NCBI RefSeq assembly: GCF_003265705.1
Contig: NW_020313168.1
Span: 4,967,862-5,031,861 of the forward strand
Direction of reading: 5' to 3'
DNA length: 64,000 nt
Source of the DNA: Callorhinus ursinus
Taxonomy: Eukaryota > Chordata > Mammalia > Carnivora > Otariidae
The notes under the pieces were generated by a model. That model made no database searches, had not been told where the DNA came from, and saw only the letters and a list, made by a program, of their open reading frames with translations. Shown here piece by piece: positions 46,465-56,560 of this stretch. A program made the translations under genes and the position numbers. Numbering within the stretch: position 1 is the stretch's first letter; every line of letters begins with the position of its first letter.

Positions 46465-47574
46465 TGTCTAGTGAATTTTTAAATTAAAAAAAATCATGGG
46501 TTTTGTGTTTTGTTTTTAATCTCAGAACTTTTTCTAAGTTGTTTAAAGCCTTTTTTTTTTTAAGTTGTTTAAAGTTGCTTAAAGCTGTTCTAACAAAACC
46601 TCCTGGAAAGGATTCGTGTTACCCTAGAGTTAGAGCTCCCATCAGCCCCTCCCTCCCTCGCTCGACTGCAGTGGGTGGCGCTGGTGGTTCAACCTGACCT
46701 CCCTGGATTGTGCAATCCTTCTTCTAAATTAGCCCTCTCCTTTGGCTTGCTTAGAGCTCTGTATTCTCTCAGCGACCAGGCCGGGTATCGAGGATCTGAG
46801 AAGTGAGGTAAGAACAACAGTTTCCACATTTGTGGGCAAGATATGAAAGAACAGGCCACCACAAGCCCTGTCTTGAAGCCCAGACAGGAAGTGCTCACAG
46901 CTCAGGGGCTCTCAGCAGCTCTACCCCAACGGCAGAGCCCTAAGCACAACCCAGCTGCCTGTGAGGCTGCCCTCCAGGCCTTCCAAAATCTGAAGGCTTA
47001 ATTAAAGGCTCATAATTTTATAGACCAGTAGTTGGGGACGGGGTCAGCTTCCCTCTGCTCTGGCCCGGGGTGACCCCTGCAGGTGTGGACATCCAGGGGC
47101 TGGACTGGGGCTGTCGTCCATGATGGCTTCCCTCCCGTCTGGGAGGTCATGTCGGCCCTGGTTCGATCTCCATCCCCTTCCGTGCAGCCTCTCATCCTCA
47201 AGGAGGCTAGAGCAAGCTTCTGGACGAGGACCCAAGAGCACAGGAACAGAAGCCACAAGGTGACTCGAGGCCGATTGTCAGAAGGCACACAAAGTCATTT
47301 GGGCCACGTTCTAGTAGTCGAAGAAAGTCACAAGGCCAGTCCAGAGTCAAGGTATGGGGAAATGCACTTGGCCTCTTATTGGGAGGGGTGTGTACATTCT
47401 CGGATGGCAGGACCTGCGGCATCTGGTGACGCAGGGTTCTCACGCCTAACACTGCCCTCGCTGTCCGGGGCTTGGCGGGATGGGCAGACACAGAGCTTCA
47501 CCAAGAAGGGCCCAGTCTTTCTCACGGTCTGGTGTCGGTCCCCAACAGTCTGCACAGGGCCATAACAGCCCACC

Positions 47575-47780
47575 TTTGTATGGTGCTTCCTCCGTTTCTC
47601 GAACCGCACATTTAGTGAGACAGCAATCTTTATTGGGACTATTGTCATTCCCATGTTACGAATGAGGACGATGAGGCATAAGGCAAGAGTTTAGAGGACT
47701 CGTCCCAGCCCACACAGCAGAACTGAGATTGTGGCTTTGCCACCTTTGCCACCCTGTGGAGCATTCTACTCCACCACCTT
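47575..47780 (-). mobile_element. MIR fragment
   Basis: CCCATGTTACGAATGAGGAC and CCAGCCCACACAGCAGAACT follow reverse MIR order. Confidence 0.6.
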
Positions 47781-48544
47781 CTGAAGGTCTGCCTCCAAGG
47801 CACCTGGAGGTATCTTCTTCCTTGGCACTCCTCCCTCCTTCCTTGTCTAATCCCAGGAGTTCAGGGGCATAGTGGCTGGAGCATACATCCCTGCCTCGCT
47901 CTCTCCCCAGCTACTGCTATGAAGTCATAGAGCGGCCAGGGAGGCCAGCAGGTGAGGCCTGGCAAGGACGTCCGAACCCCAGGGTTCACTGGGGAAGGAA
48001 GCAGCTAAGCATTGGGTTGGTTTCAGGGCTGAGGTGCGGACTGTCACCGGGACTCAGCCAGAGGAGATGGGGAATGGGGCAGGCACGTGCAGTTTCGAGG
48101 CACTGACTGAAGGCCATTGGTTCACATTTCCCTCACCACACACCTATGTATATATACACACACAAAATTTTGATGTACTCTCATGTATTGAGCCCAGCTA
48201 TCAGAGGGCACCCTCACCGCAAATACAGCAAAGTCCAGATAGGTGGTCATGTTGCTAGGCAGGTGGAACTGTCCTTTAGGGACAAGTGTGTCTAGGCTAC
48301 CAGGTATTTGCCAGCAGTCCGGTGGACTTTTATATAAATCACATCAGCAGCTAGCTGAGTGCAAGGTGAATTTGGGAGGACAAACTGGGAGTCAGGGAAG
48401 TGAATTAGAAGACAGTTATAATCCCTATGGCTATTAGCCACTTATAGTAGAGGTGGAGAAATGAGCAGATTTGCAAAATATTTAGCATCAAGATGGCAAA
48501 TGGGTTTGATTTGGATTCCAAACTAATAAAAAAAAGTCACTGTG

Positions 48545-48644
48545 GAGGCGCCTGGCTGGCTCAGTCGGTACAGCATCTGACTCTTGATCCCAAGGTCATG
48601 AGTTCAAGCTCCACGTCGGACATGGAGCCTATTTAAAAAAAAAA
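48545..48644 (+). mobile_element. Older short CAN-SINE
   Basis: GAGGCGCCTGGCTGGCTCAG head, poly-A after GAGCCTATTT, no TC tract. Confidence 0.9.
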
Positions 48645-48646
48645 TT

Positions 48647-48860
48647 GGGGCACCTGGGTGGCTCAGTCGTTAAGCATCTGCCTTCGGCTCAGGTCATGAT
48701 CCCGGGGTCCTGGGATCAAGCCCCACATCGGGCTCCCTGCTCAGCGGGAAGCCTGCTTCTCCCTCTCCCGCTCCCCCTGCTTATGTTCCCTATCTCTCTG
48801 TGTCTCTCTGTCAAATAAATAAAATCTTAAAATAAACAAATAAATTAATTAATTAATTAA
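48647..48860 (+). mobile_element. CAN-SINE
   Basis: Forward copy whose tail passes into AAATTAATTAATTAAT repeats. It abuts the preceding older SINE. Confidence 0.95.
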
Positions 48861-49155
48861 CGATAAAATCATTTTAAGTTCTGTAATTTTAACATTTTTG
48901 TTTCCTATTGTTACCAAGACCAATTATAATTGCACAAAATTTTATCAGTTGCACTGTGTGATACAAGTGGGCAAATTAGCTATTGTCAAAACTAGTTTCT
49001 CATTTCATATAAAATAACATTTATGTTTTTCAAGAAATTGACATTTTCAAGAGGTTGAAAAAAAAACCTTCCCATTAATACGCTTATAGAAAAATATAAA
49101 AAAAGAAATCTTTTAACTCTTGAAAGGCATTAGGCTCTAATTGTTTGAGTCACAA

Positions 49156-49450
49156 ATGCTAATCCATATTCTGACTGATCCAGAACATCCCAGCTGATAT
49201 TCAAAATTTGGTCATCAAATGTGTTTTCTTTTTGCAAGCTCAGTTCTACTCAGCTTCAATTCAGTGCATCAATTTGTCTTTTTATAAATTCTTGAAATAC
49301 AACTGGGACAATTTTCATCATGGCTTTTTTTCTTTTTTCATAAAACAGTTGATCGTGTAAAAGTGGTTTTGATTGAAATGACAAAACCAGCCTCTGATAC
49401 ATAATTAGAATATCTAATAAATTTTGATTAGAAACTTGCTTGAAATTCAT
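49156..49450 (-). pseudogene. Unidentified coding-like remnant
   Basis: On the minus strand a 64-codon open stretch (49,256-49,450) contains NLLDILIMYQRLVLSFQSKP and MMKIVPVVFQEFIKRQIDAL. After two stop codons the same frame continues with VELSLQKENTFDDQILNISW and DVLDQSEYGLAF to a stop near 49,131. The amino acid pattern looks protein-derived, but I cannot name the source. It could be a decayed DNA transposon (hAT-like) or an old pseudogene, and it is not an active gene. Confidence 0.35.
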
Positions 49451-49758
49451 GCCACTTCAGAGACTGAAAAATAAAAATTGATTTTAGTAAAAATGTATTT
49501 TTACAAAGATGCTTACACAAGATTGTTTCAGAACACAGAGTACTTAAAGTTTTGAAGTGTTTCTGGTTTTATAAAGCCGTAGTCCATCCACATCTTAAGT
49601 GAAAAGTATGTATACATATTTTTCAAGACTTTAATTCAACGTAATGATGACCTTATGTTTCTAAAAAAAAAACTAAGGCTATTTCACATGTAGACAAAAG
49701 AAAAAAATAACTTCTTATTTTAGAAAATTTCAAACATGTACAAAAGTAGGAGAGTATA

Positions 49759-49919
49759 GGGACGCCTGGGTGGCTCAGTCGGGTAAGCATCTGCCTTCGT
49801 CTCAGGTCATGGTCCCAGGGTCCCAGCAGGGAGCCTGCTTCTCCCTCTGCTGCTCTTCCTGCTTGTGCTCTCTCTCGCTATGTCAAATAAATAAATAAAA
49901 TAAAATAAAAACTTAAAAA
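49759..49919 (+). mobile_element. CAN-SINE with internal deletion
   Basis: The middle (after TCCCAGGGTCCCAG) is missing about 30 bases. Target duplication AAAGTAGGAGAGTATA at 49,743 and 49,920. Confidence 0.95.
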
Positions 49920-50061
49920 AAAGTAGGAGAGTATAATGAACTCCCACTGCACAGCTTATGTGAATAAACATTGATGTAATTATTAATATAATTATCAACT
50001 CATAGCCAATCTTCTTCCATCTGAAGCTCCCATGCCTTCCTCACTTACAGCTCAGATTGGA

Positions 50062-50261
50062 TTTTTTTTTTTTTTAGATTTTATTTATTTATTTGACAGA
50101 GAGAGACAAGCGAGAGAGGGAACACAAGCAGGGGGAGCGGGAGAGGGAGAAGCAAGCTCCCCACTGAGCCAGGAGCTGGATGTGAGAATCGATCCCAGGA
50201 CCCTGGGATCATGACCTGAGCTGAAGGCAGATGCTTAACAACTGAGCCACCCAGGTACCCC
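50062..50261 (-). mobile_element. CAN-SINE
   Basis: Reverse copy with target repeat CAGATTGGATT on both sides. Confidence 0.95.
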
Positions 50262-50509
50262 CAGATTGGATTATTTTAAGCAAATCCCATGCATCATATT
50301 GTTCATCTGTAAATACTTCAGTATGTTTTACCAACACATAAGAATTCTTTAAAATCACCACAATACTATTATCATATCTAAAAAAGTGAACAATTCCTTA
50401 GATTCATCAAATAATCAGTTTGTATTTCAAATTTCCTTGATTCAACAATAGAATTTTAAGATAACAAATCAACAATGAAGCCAACATTAAGTTAAAAAAC
50501 ACTGCAAGA

Positions 50510-50699
50510 GGGGCGCCTGGGTGGCGCCGTCAGTGAAGTGTCTGGCTCAGGTTGTGATCTCGGGGTGGTGAGATGGAGCCCCATGTCCAGCCCCATGCTC
50601 AGCGTGGAGTCTGCTTGAGAGTCTCTCCCTCTTCCTTTGCCCCTCCCACTCATGCTCTCTCTCTCTCTCTCAAATAAATAAATCTTAAAAAAAAAAAAA
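50510..50699 (+). mobile_element. CAN-SINE, diverged
   Basis: GGGGCGCCTGGGTGGCGCCG head, lacking part of the tRNA-like body. It directly precedes another SINE. Confidence 0.92.
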
Positions 50700-50708
50700 T
50701 CATTGCAA

Positions 50709-50901
50709 GGGGCGCCTGGGTGGCTCAGTCATTAAGCGTCTGTCTTCGGCTCAGGTCATGATCCCAGGACCGTCCTGGGATCGAGCCCAACATCGGGCTC
50801 CCTGCTCAGCAGGCAGCCTGCTTCTCCCTCTCCCTCTGTCTCTATCCCTGCTTGTGCTCTTTTTCTCTCTCTCAAAGAAATAAATATTAAAAAAAAAAAA
50901 A
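50709..50901 (+). mobile_element. CAN-SINE
   Basis: Forward copy with target repeat ATCATTGCAAG, inserted at the tail of the previous SINE. Confidence 0.95.
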
Positions 50902-51023
50902 CATCATTGCAAGATTAGAGACACATACAGACTGAAAGTGAGGGATGGAAAAACATTTGCCATGTAAATGGAAACGAGAAAAATAAGTCAGGCTAGCAAT
51001 TCTTACACCGGACAAGATAGACT

Positions 51024-51207
51024 TTTTTTTTTAAGTTTTATTTATTTATTTGGAGAGAGAGTGCACAAGCAGGGGGAGCGGCAGGCAGAGGGAGAAGCAG
51101 GCTCCCCACCCAGCAGGGAGCCTGATGAGGGGCTCCATCCCAGGACCCTGGGATCATGACCTGAGCCAAAGGCAGACGATTTACCCACTGAGCCACCCAG
51201 GTGCCCC
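51024..51207 (-). mobile_element. CAN-SINE in L1 fragment
   Basis: Reverse copy with the L1 word AAAATAGACTTT duplicated around it (imperfect on the left). Confidence 0.93.
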
Positions 51208-51239
51208 TCAAACAAAATAGACTTTAAACAGACTGTGTT

Positions 51240-51443
51240 GGAGCGCCTGGGTGGCTCTGTCAGTTGAGCATCTGACTTTTGGTTTTGGCTCAAGTAATGA
51301 TCTCAGGGTCCTGGGATTGAGCCCCATGTCCAGCTCTGCAGTCAGGAGGGAACCTGCTAGAGATTCTCCCTCTCCTTCTGCTCTCCCCCTGCTCACACAC
51401 ACACTCTCTCTCTCTCATGGATAAATAAGTCTTTTAAAAAAAA
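51240..51443 (+). mobile_element. CAN-SINE, older
   Basis: GGAGCGCCTGGGTGGCTCTG head, CTGACTTTTGGTTTTGGCTC body. Confidence 0.92.
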
Positions 51444-51557
51444 TGAAAACAAGTATAATGAAGACTATAACAAAGAAGGACCTTATATAACAGAAAAGGG
51501 ATCAACCCAACAAGAGGCGGTAACAATTGCAAAAACCACTATAAGAGCCTGACTTCA

Positions 51558-51663
51558 GGGGCGCCTGGCTGGCTAAGTCCATAGCACATGCAACTCTTGA
51601 TCTTGGGGTCATAAGTTCAAACCCCACGTTTGGCCTAGAGCTCACTTCAAAAGAAAAAAAAAA
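51558..51663 (+). mobile_element. Older short CAN-SINE
   Basis: GGGGCGCCTGGCTGGCTAAG head and poly-A after GCTCACTTC. Target repeat TGGACTTCAG/TGACTTCAGG. Confidence 0.9.
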
Positions 51664-51816
51664 GCTGGACTTCAGCATGGCGATATGAGGGACTCCACAG
51701 ACCCAGCGTCCAGAGAGACAGGTAAAAAGTATAAAAGGGCAACCATTTACAGTATCTAGAAGTGGGCCGAAGGGCATACACAAATGAAGAAACATCTATT
51801 CAAGAAAATCCACTAG

Positions 51817-52012
51817 GGGGCGCCTGGGTGGCTCAGTCGTTAAGCGTCTGCCTTCGGCTCAGGTCATGATCCGAGGATCCTGGGATCGAGCCCCGCATCG
51901 GGCTCCCTGCTCCGCGGGAAGCCTGCTTCTCCCTCTCCCACTCCCCCTGCTTGTGTTCCCTCTCTTGCTGTGTTTCTCTGTCAAATAAATAAATAAAATC
52001 ATTAAAAAAAAA
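51817..52012 (+). mobile_element. CAN-SINE, first of an inverted pair
   Basis: Forward copy at target AAAATCCACTAGG. The same target word is found again after it and after the next SINE. Confidence 0.96.
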
Positions 52013-52046
52013 GAAAGTCCACTAGGATTTTATTTTTGTATTTTAT

Positions 52047-52235
52047 TATTTTTTTAAAGATTTTATTTATTTATTTGAGAGAGAGAATGAGAGAGAGAGA
52101 GCACGAGAGGGAAGAGGGTCGGAGGGAGAAGCAGACTCCCCGCTGAGCAGGGAGCCCGATGCGGGACTTGGGGACTCCAGGATCATGACCTGAGCCGAAG
52201 GCAGTCGCTTAACCAACTGAGCCACCCAGGTGCCC
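52047..52235 (-). mobile_element. CAN-SINE, second of an inverted pair
   Basis: Reverse copy inserted at the duplicated target word TCCACTAGGATTTTA. It is missing about ten bases in the CGGGACTT...GGGACTCC region. Confidence 0.96.
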
Positions 52236-53892
52236 AGAAAATCCACTAGGATTTTAGAAGAGTGTGTAGTATTTGAGCTCAAACTGTTCTCTCCCTCCCT
52301 CCCCCTGCTCCAGATTGGTGCAGCCGAGAACACAGGGCCCCTCTCCCCTCTCAGCTCCCTGTCAGACGGTTTCTTCTAGGGAGGAACAGGAAGGACATCA
52401 GCATCTATCATCCTGCACCAGCTCCCTGTTGTTGAGACTAAGTTCTGGGCAAGTGTGGCCAAGAGGTGGGGACTCCCTTCTTCTGTTCAGCCCCCACTCA
52501 CGAAATGGAGGCTGCGCTGAGTGTGGTGTCACGTTGAGCGTGGTCGTCCCTGCCCTGACTCGTTAAGGTGGGGGTTTCACGCCAGGAGAGGCAAGCTGCC
52601 TCCCATCCTTCACGCGCTCAACCCCTAAATGTATCTATCACTCAGAGAGAAGCACACCGTTGTCCCCAGCCCAGCTCCAGAGCCCTGGCTCAGAGATTTG
52701 GGCGGGGGGGTGGGGTGGGGTGGGGGAGACAGAAGCAGGCTATAACATACATAGGTCCTAATCACTTCCCAAAGGAATTGACTTTATTTGCAAAGAGGGT
52801 GGAGAAGTTCAAGCCTAAGGGTGCTCTCAGAAACAGTGGAGGCTGTGGTGAAGGAAACTGAGAGCAGATTGGTAGATTTGATGAAGATCAAGTGTAAGCC
52901 AGCTGGTTTGCAGGAGAGAACCAGGGAAAGCGACAGCTGGTAGGAACCCTCCTGAGTAGGAACACTAACTTCAGGTGCTACTCCTTCAGAGGAGAGGGAG
53001 TCTATCGAGCAATTTCTGCCCCAGGGCATTATTATAAACCATAGAGCAATCAGATAGCAATTAATGGAACTGAACAGCTGGATGTGGTCCGGGAAAGAGG
53101 TGCAGCGAGCCCAGCCCAAGTCGCTGCCAGCACAGGGTGACATACACCCCAAACCACACTTCCCTGCGGGGCACATCAAAGGTTTAACACTTCACGGGAG
53201 TCGGGGGTGGGGGGCTTCACTAAAATAAGCCAGCCAGTCATTAAACAAGCAAATAACATGCCTGAGATGGGGAGTGGGGGTCCAGTACCCAGAGTGGCTA
53301 CAATACATCATCTAAAGTGTTCAGTTTCCAACAAAAACGCACGAGACAAGCAAAGAAGCAGGAAAGCAGGACTCCGCTCTCAAACTGGAAAAAGGCACCC
53401 ACAGGAACTGCCTGTGACTGTGGCCAGATGTTGGATTTAACAAAGACCTAAAAGTAGCCACGAGGACACTGTCAAATTCAAATTCAGAGGCAGATATAGC
53501 AGCATTAGAATGGAAAACGTCTGCTCCCTCGGGAATGATGAAGGCCCCTGGTGGCATCAACGGGGTGGGGGGCGAGTTTCAGGGGTGCGGTAGGTAACCA
53601 CAGAGACAGCATGGACTTGCCCTAGCCAAAGTGGAGCGGGAGGGTGGCTGGAGCTGACCAAGGACCGGGAAGTGGCAGGTGTAGAGAGCGCGGCTGAAGC
53701 TGAACGTGTCGTGGCACCATTCTACTCTGGAAGGAGATACTCCCAGCCCCTGTCAGCCAGGCCAGGGTGCAGGCAGCAGGTAGGAGGGCACTCTGCACAG
53801 GCAGATCTCAGAGCGTGAATCCAGGTGAGGGTTTTGCTGGGCAGAAAGCCAGGAACACAGGGGAATCGGGGTTATGATGAGAGAGTAGCTCA

Positions 53893-53918
53893 GATGATGA
53901 CCCCCAGGGGTCATCATC
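53893..53918. repeat. 26-base perfect inverted repeat
   Basis: GATGATGACCCC and its exact reverse complement GGGGTCATCATC, separated by CA. Confidence 0.95.
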
Positions 53919-54224
53919 TTTCCTGCCTGGACGGGAAAGAAAGCTTCAGGGCTGACGTGCTGGGAGGCACGCAGGGGCAGAGAGAGGGAAGCTGGGTGAG
54001 GTTGTAGGTGAGGAATAAGAACCCTGGGTGGACAGATGGGAGGCCTTGGTCTGAGGTATTAAAGGCATAGGAGGTAGACTGGAGTCATTAACACAGGAGG
54101 TGGGGGGCCAACTCCCACACAGGAGGAGAACCCCCCCACACACACACCTTAAGGCTGGAGTCCAGACAGGTGGAGGCTGGGCTGTGGTGGGAGTCAAGTT
54201 TATGGGTTTAAAGATGGAAAGTTG

Positions 54225-54415
54225 AAGAAATGAATAGTTGGCATTGAATGACACTTTAGACCAGATGGTCCTCACAGATATATACAGAATATTCCATCCA
54301 GAAACAGGGGAATACACATTCTTTTCAAGTGCACATGGAACATTCTCCAGGATAGATCACACATTAGGCCACAGAACAAGTCTCAGTAAATTTGAAAAGA
54401 CTGAAAGAAGAAGGA
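54225..54415 (+). mobile_element. L1 ORF2 endonuclease fragment
   Basis: Reads LTDIYRIFHPETGEYTFFSS followed by AHGTFSRIDHTLGHRTSLSK, the C-terminal part of the L1 ORF2 AP-endonuclease domain. An AAG-rich stretch follows. It is a short remnant. Confidence 0.88.
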
Positions 54416-54729
54416 AGAAGAGGAGGAGAAATTAATAGTGATTCCCTTTTTCTCTATGAAGTAGGAGAGACATTTGGTGAGAGCAAGGGTGGGCGAGGGA
54501 TTCACAGGCTCAGAGAGAGGGTCTGACATCTTATTAACCACTGAAGAAAGGGGATAAGGTGCTGATCGAGGGATAACTGACATCTACAAGGATTTTGAGG
54601 ACTAAAACCCACAAAGGTGGAAATGAAAGACTTGAAGCCATTGATTTTAAGTAGTGCCGGTCAAGAGGGTAGCAAGGTGCATCTCACCCTGAGGGCAGTC
54701 TTGGAGTGAAGGGAAGAACCATCCCATTG

Positions 54730-55135
54730 TGAGTGCCCTCCTGTGACTCCCCCTGACTTGGCCCACATAGGAGGAGGTGAGCCTGAATGACCCATTCCTG
54801 CCCAGAGGCGCAGGCCCCAGCTTCTCGGGAACTCTTGCAGTGGGACAGATGCCTGTGGCTGCACCCAGCCTTGCTCCCATACGTGAAGGACAGGTGAGGG
54901 CAGAACATTCCTGGAAGGGACGGGGTCCCTTTCATCCTTGAAGTTCCTGACAGCTGGGGGCTGGGGTATTTCACAGGCTTCGGAGGTCTAAGACCCTGGA
55001 TTGCCTGCTGGAGAATATACCGTCCCACCTACTGCTCACTCCTGCGGAGGGCTCTGTTTCAAGGGCGGGGAGGGGGGTGCAAAGCGGCCCTGCCCTTCTA
55101 GGTGACGCCCTACCCGGTTACACCAGAGGCCCTGG
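54730..55135 (+). pseudogene. Broken duplicate of ST6GALNAC1 exons 7-8 (and possibly 9)
   Basis: This is a DNA-level copy that keeps introns. Similarity begins in intron 6 (CTTGGCCCACAT, then GGAGGTGA and GACCCATT). It continues through an exon-7-like block (54,808-54,893), which reads LQWDRCLWLHPALLPYVKD where the gene has [19 protein letters not shown]. The AG|GTGAGGGCAGAAC donor region, an 83 bp intron (93 bp in the gene) and an exon-8-like block from 54,977 follow. The exon 7 copy lacks a net four bases and the exon 8 copy a net two bases before CCGTCCCACC, then has a larger loss inside motif S, so it cannot encode an active enzyme. After CTTCTAG at 55,101, the bases GTGACGCCCTAC resemble the start of exon 9 (VSAYGF). 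That last part is uncertain. It lies just before the ST6GALNAC2 CpG island on the same strand. Confidence 0.88.
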
Positions 55136-55189
55136 CGGCCCAGGACAGTTCCTGGCTCAGGAGCTCCCTCCACCCAATCCACCCCGGCC

Positions 55190-56560
55190 GGAGCCCTACC
55201 TACCCCGCCCCTTCCACCTCCAACCCAGGGTCCGCTCCTCCATCCTCCCCGCCCCGAGAACAGGCCCCCTCATTTCTCCCGCACTTCTGGAAGGAACCGA
55301 GGTGCCGGGGCCAGACCGACAGGTCCTGAGGGTCCTTCCGAGGGGAGCCTCCCTGCCGCGGCTTTCCCGGCGTCAGTCTTGCGGAAGCCGCGGGTGCCGG
55401 GCCGGGAGCCAGCAGTGCGCAGCCCACCCGGCAGGTGGCGGCGTCTCCCGGCGCCCCGCCCCCCTCGCGGGCCCCCCGGCCCGCTCGCGCCTGCCCTTGA
55501 CCGCAGCGGGACAGCGCCCCGCCCAAACCCCCGGCTCGCCCAAGTGCCCGGGGCGGAGAGCAGCGCGGGAGGGGCGCGGGCAGCTCCACGAGCCGGGGGG
55601 CGACACGCCGGCCCCCGAGACCCGCCAACGCGGCCCCCGAGGGTGCGGCGAGCCCGGGCAGGAGCGGAGCGGCAGGGCAGGGAGGCGCCGCGGGGGCTGG
55701 AGGGCAGGACCGGTGGGGCAGGGCGGCCGCCTCGGGGAGGCCGGCCCGGCCCATCCGGGCCGCTCCCCTCCGCCCGGAACGGCGGCGGACCGGGCGCCCG
55801 AGGGCGCCCGCGGGCCAGGGCTGCATGGGGCTCCTGCGCGGCCAGCTCTTCTGGCTTCTGCTCCTGCTCGCGGCTGCCTCCTCGGGGATTCTCTTCACTC
55901 TGTACTCCTCGGCAGTGGGGCCGTACCCGGGGCCCCGGTCTGGAGCCAGGTAGGGGCTGCGGCGCGGTCCGACCAGGGGGTGGCTCAGGGGACGCGCGGG
56001 GCGCCTAGCCCGGGCCCCTCCGTCCACCCGCCGCGTTGGTCTCCCTGGGGTGGCTCGCAGCAGGGACTCGGGCCTTGGCCCTTTGTCCCCAGAGCCTCCA
56101 CCCGGGCGACCAACCTGCGCTGCCCGGGCCACAGCCTCTGCGGGAGTCCGAGAGGGACCTCGTCCCTTGCGCACCGGCCACTCGCTCCCCAAAGCCTTGT
56201 GGGTTCATTCCCTCTGGCCGTGATTCGAAACACTTTTTCTATTGTCCAGATTTGGCTGGGTCGTCTGAGTCAGATAAAAACAGCCCCGTTTTTATCAGGA
56301 ACGCTCCCTCCCTAACGTCACATTTCTCTGACTCTACTTTTGGGGGAGGGACCCGAGACTCCCTGTTCCAACTTTGCCGGGATCCTCGGCTCGACTGCGG
56401 CGGGTCGCCTTTCCAGCTCGCTCGGTCTGCGCCCTCCCTGCGCCCTCCCCGCGCCCGGCGCCCCGCTCTTGCCCACGCGCTGTTTGCTCTGTTTATTTGG
56501 ATAAAGCGCCATCTGGGCGCGATCCCGCTAAGCGGCGGACTCCCCCCGGGAACAGGGGCA
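55190..56560 (+). promoter_or_regulatory. CpG island and promoter region of ST6GALNAC2
   Basis: The sequence turns sharply GC-rich with dense CpG, including many GGGGCGGG/CCCCGCCC-type boxes, and surrounds the first coding exon of ST6GALNAC2. The density falls away after about 56.5 kb. No clear TATA box was seen, as expected for this promoter class. Long ORFs over it on both strands (for example 55,077-56,315 plus and 55,200-56,192 minus) are by-products of low stop-codon density in GC-rich DNA. Confidence 0.8.
55825..55949 (+). CDS. ST6GALNAC2: ST6GALNAC2 coding exon 1
   Basis: 41 codons plus AG before the donor GTAGGG. The start ATG lies in GGCTGCATGGGGC, within the CpG island. The residues form a short basic tail (LLRGQ) and a single hydrophobic anchor at about residues 8-27. 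This is the only ATG whose frame joins properly to exon 2. Confidence 0.93.

Larger units (their letters stand above)
49720..50470. mobile_element. L1M-type fragment interrupted by two SINEs
   Basis: AGAAAATTTCAAACATGTAC, AAGCAAATCCCATGCATCAT and CACCACAATACTATTATCAT resemble the same old L1 family as 1.27-2.29 kb. Confidence 0.65.
50908..51557 (+). mobile_element. L1 ORF2 fragment (endonuclease part), interrupted by SINEs
   Basis: GACACATACAGACTGAAAGT, AAAATAGACTTTAAACAGAC and GATCAACCCAACAAGAGGCG follow the order of old L1 ORF2. Frames are broken. Confidence 0.75.
51664..53520 (+). mobile_element. L1 5' region fragments
   Basis: A word series matches remembered old L1 5' UTR/ORF1 leader sequence: GGACTCCACAGACCCAGC, AAATCCACTAGG, GGAACTGCCTGTGACTGTG, CCAGATGTTGGATTTAACAA. 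It is split by the SINE pair at 51.8-52.2 kb. Confidence 0.6.
34076..54729. other. Intergenic region between ST6GALNAC1 and the ST6GALNAC1-like remnant
   Basis: No intact gene was recognised. Most of it is mobile-element DNA: L1 pieces, four LTRs of one family, other LTR-like fragments and more than twenty SINEs. Apparently unique stretches are 38.05-38.53, 40.02-40.48, 43.78-44.50, 45.49-46.23, 46.47-47.57 and 47.8-48.54 kb. The 53.56-54.22 kb stretch is G-rich, non-coding and unidentified. Confidence 0.7.

Noticed and set aside
55077..56315. 412-codon ORF over the ST6GALNAC2 CpG island (and 330 codons on the opposite strand)
   Set aside because: GC-rich DNA has few stop codons. The peptides are Pro/Gly/Arg-rich with no domain, and the real exon 1 uses another frame.
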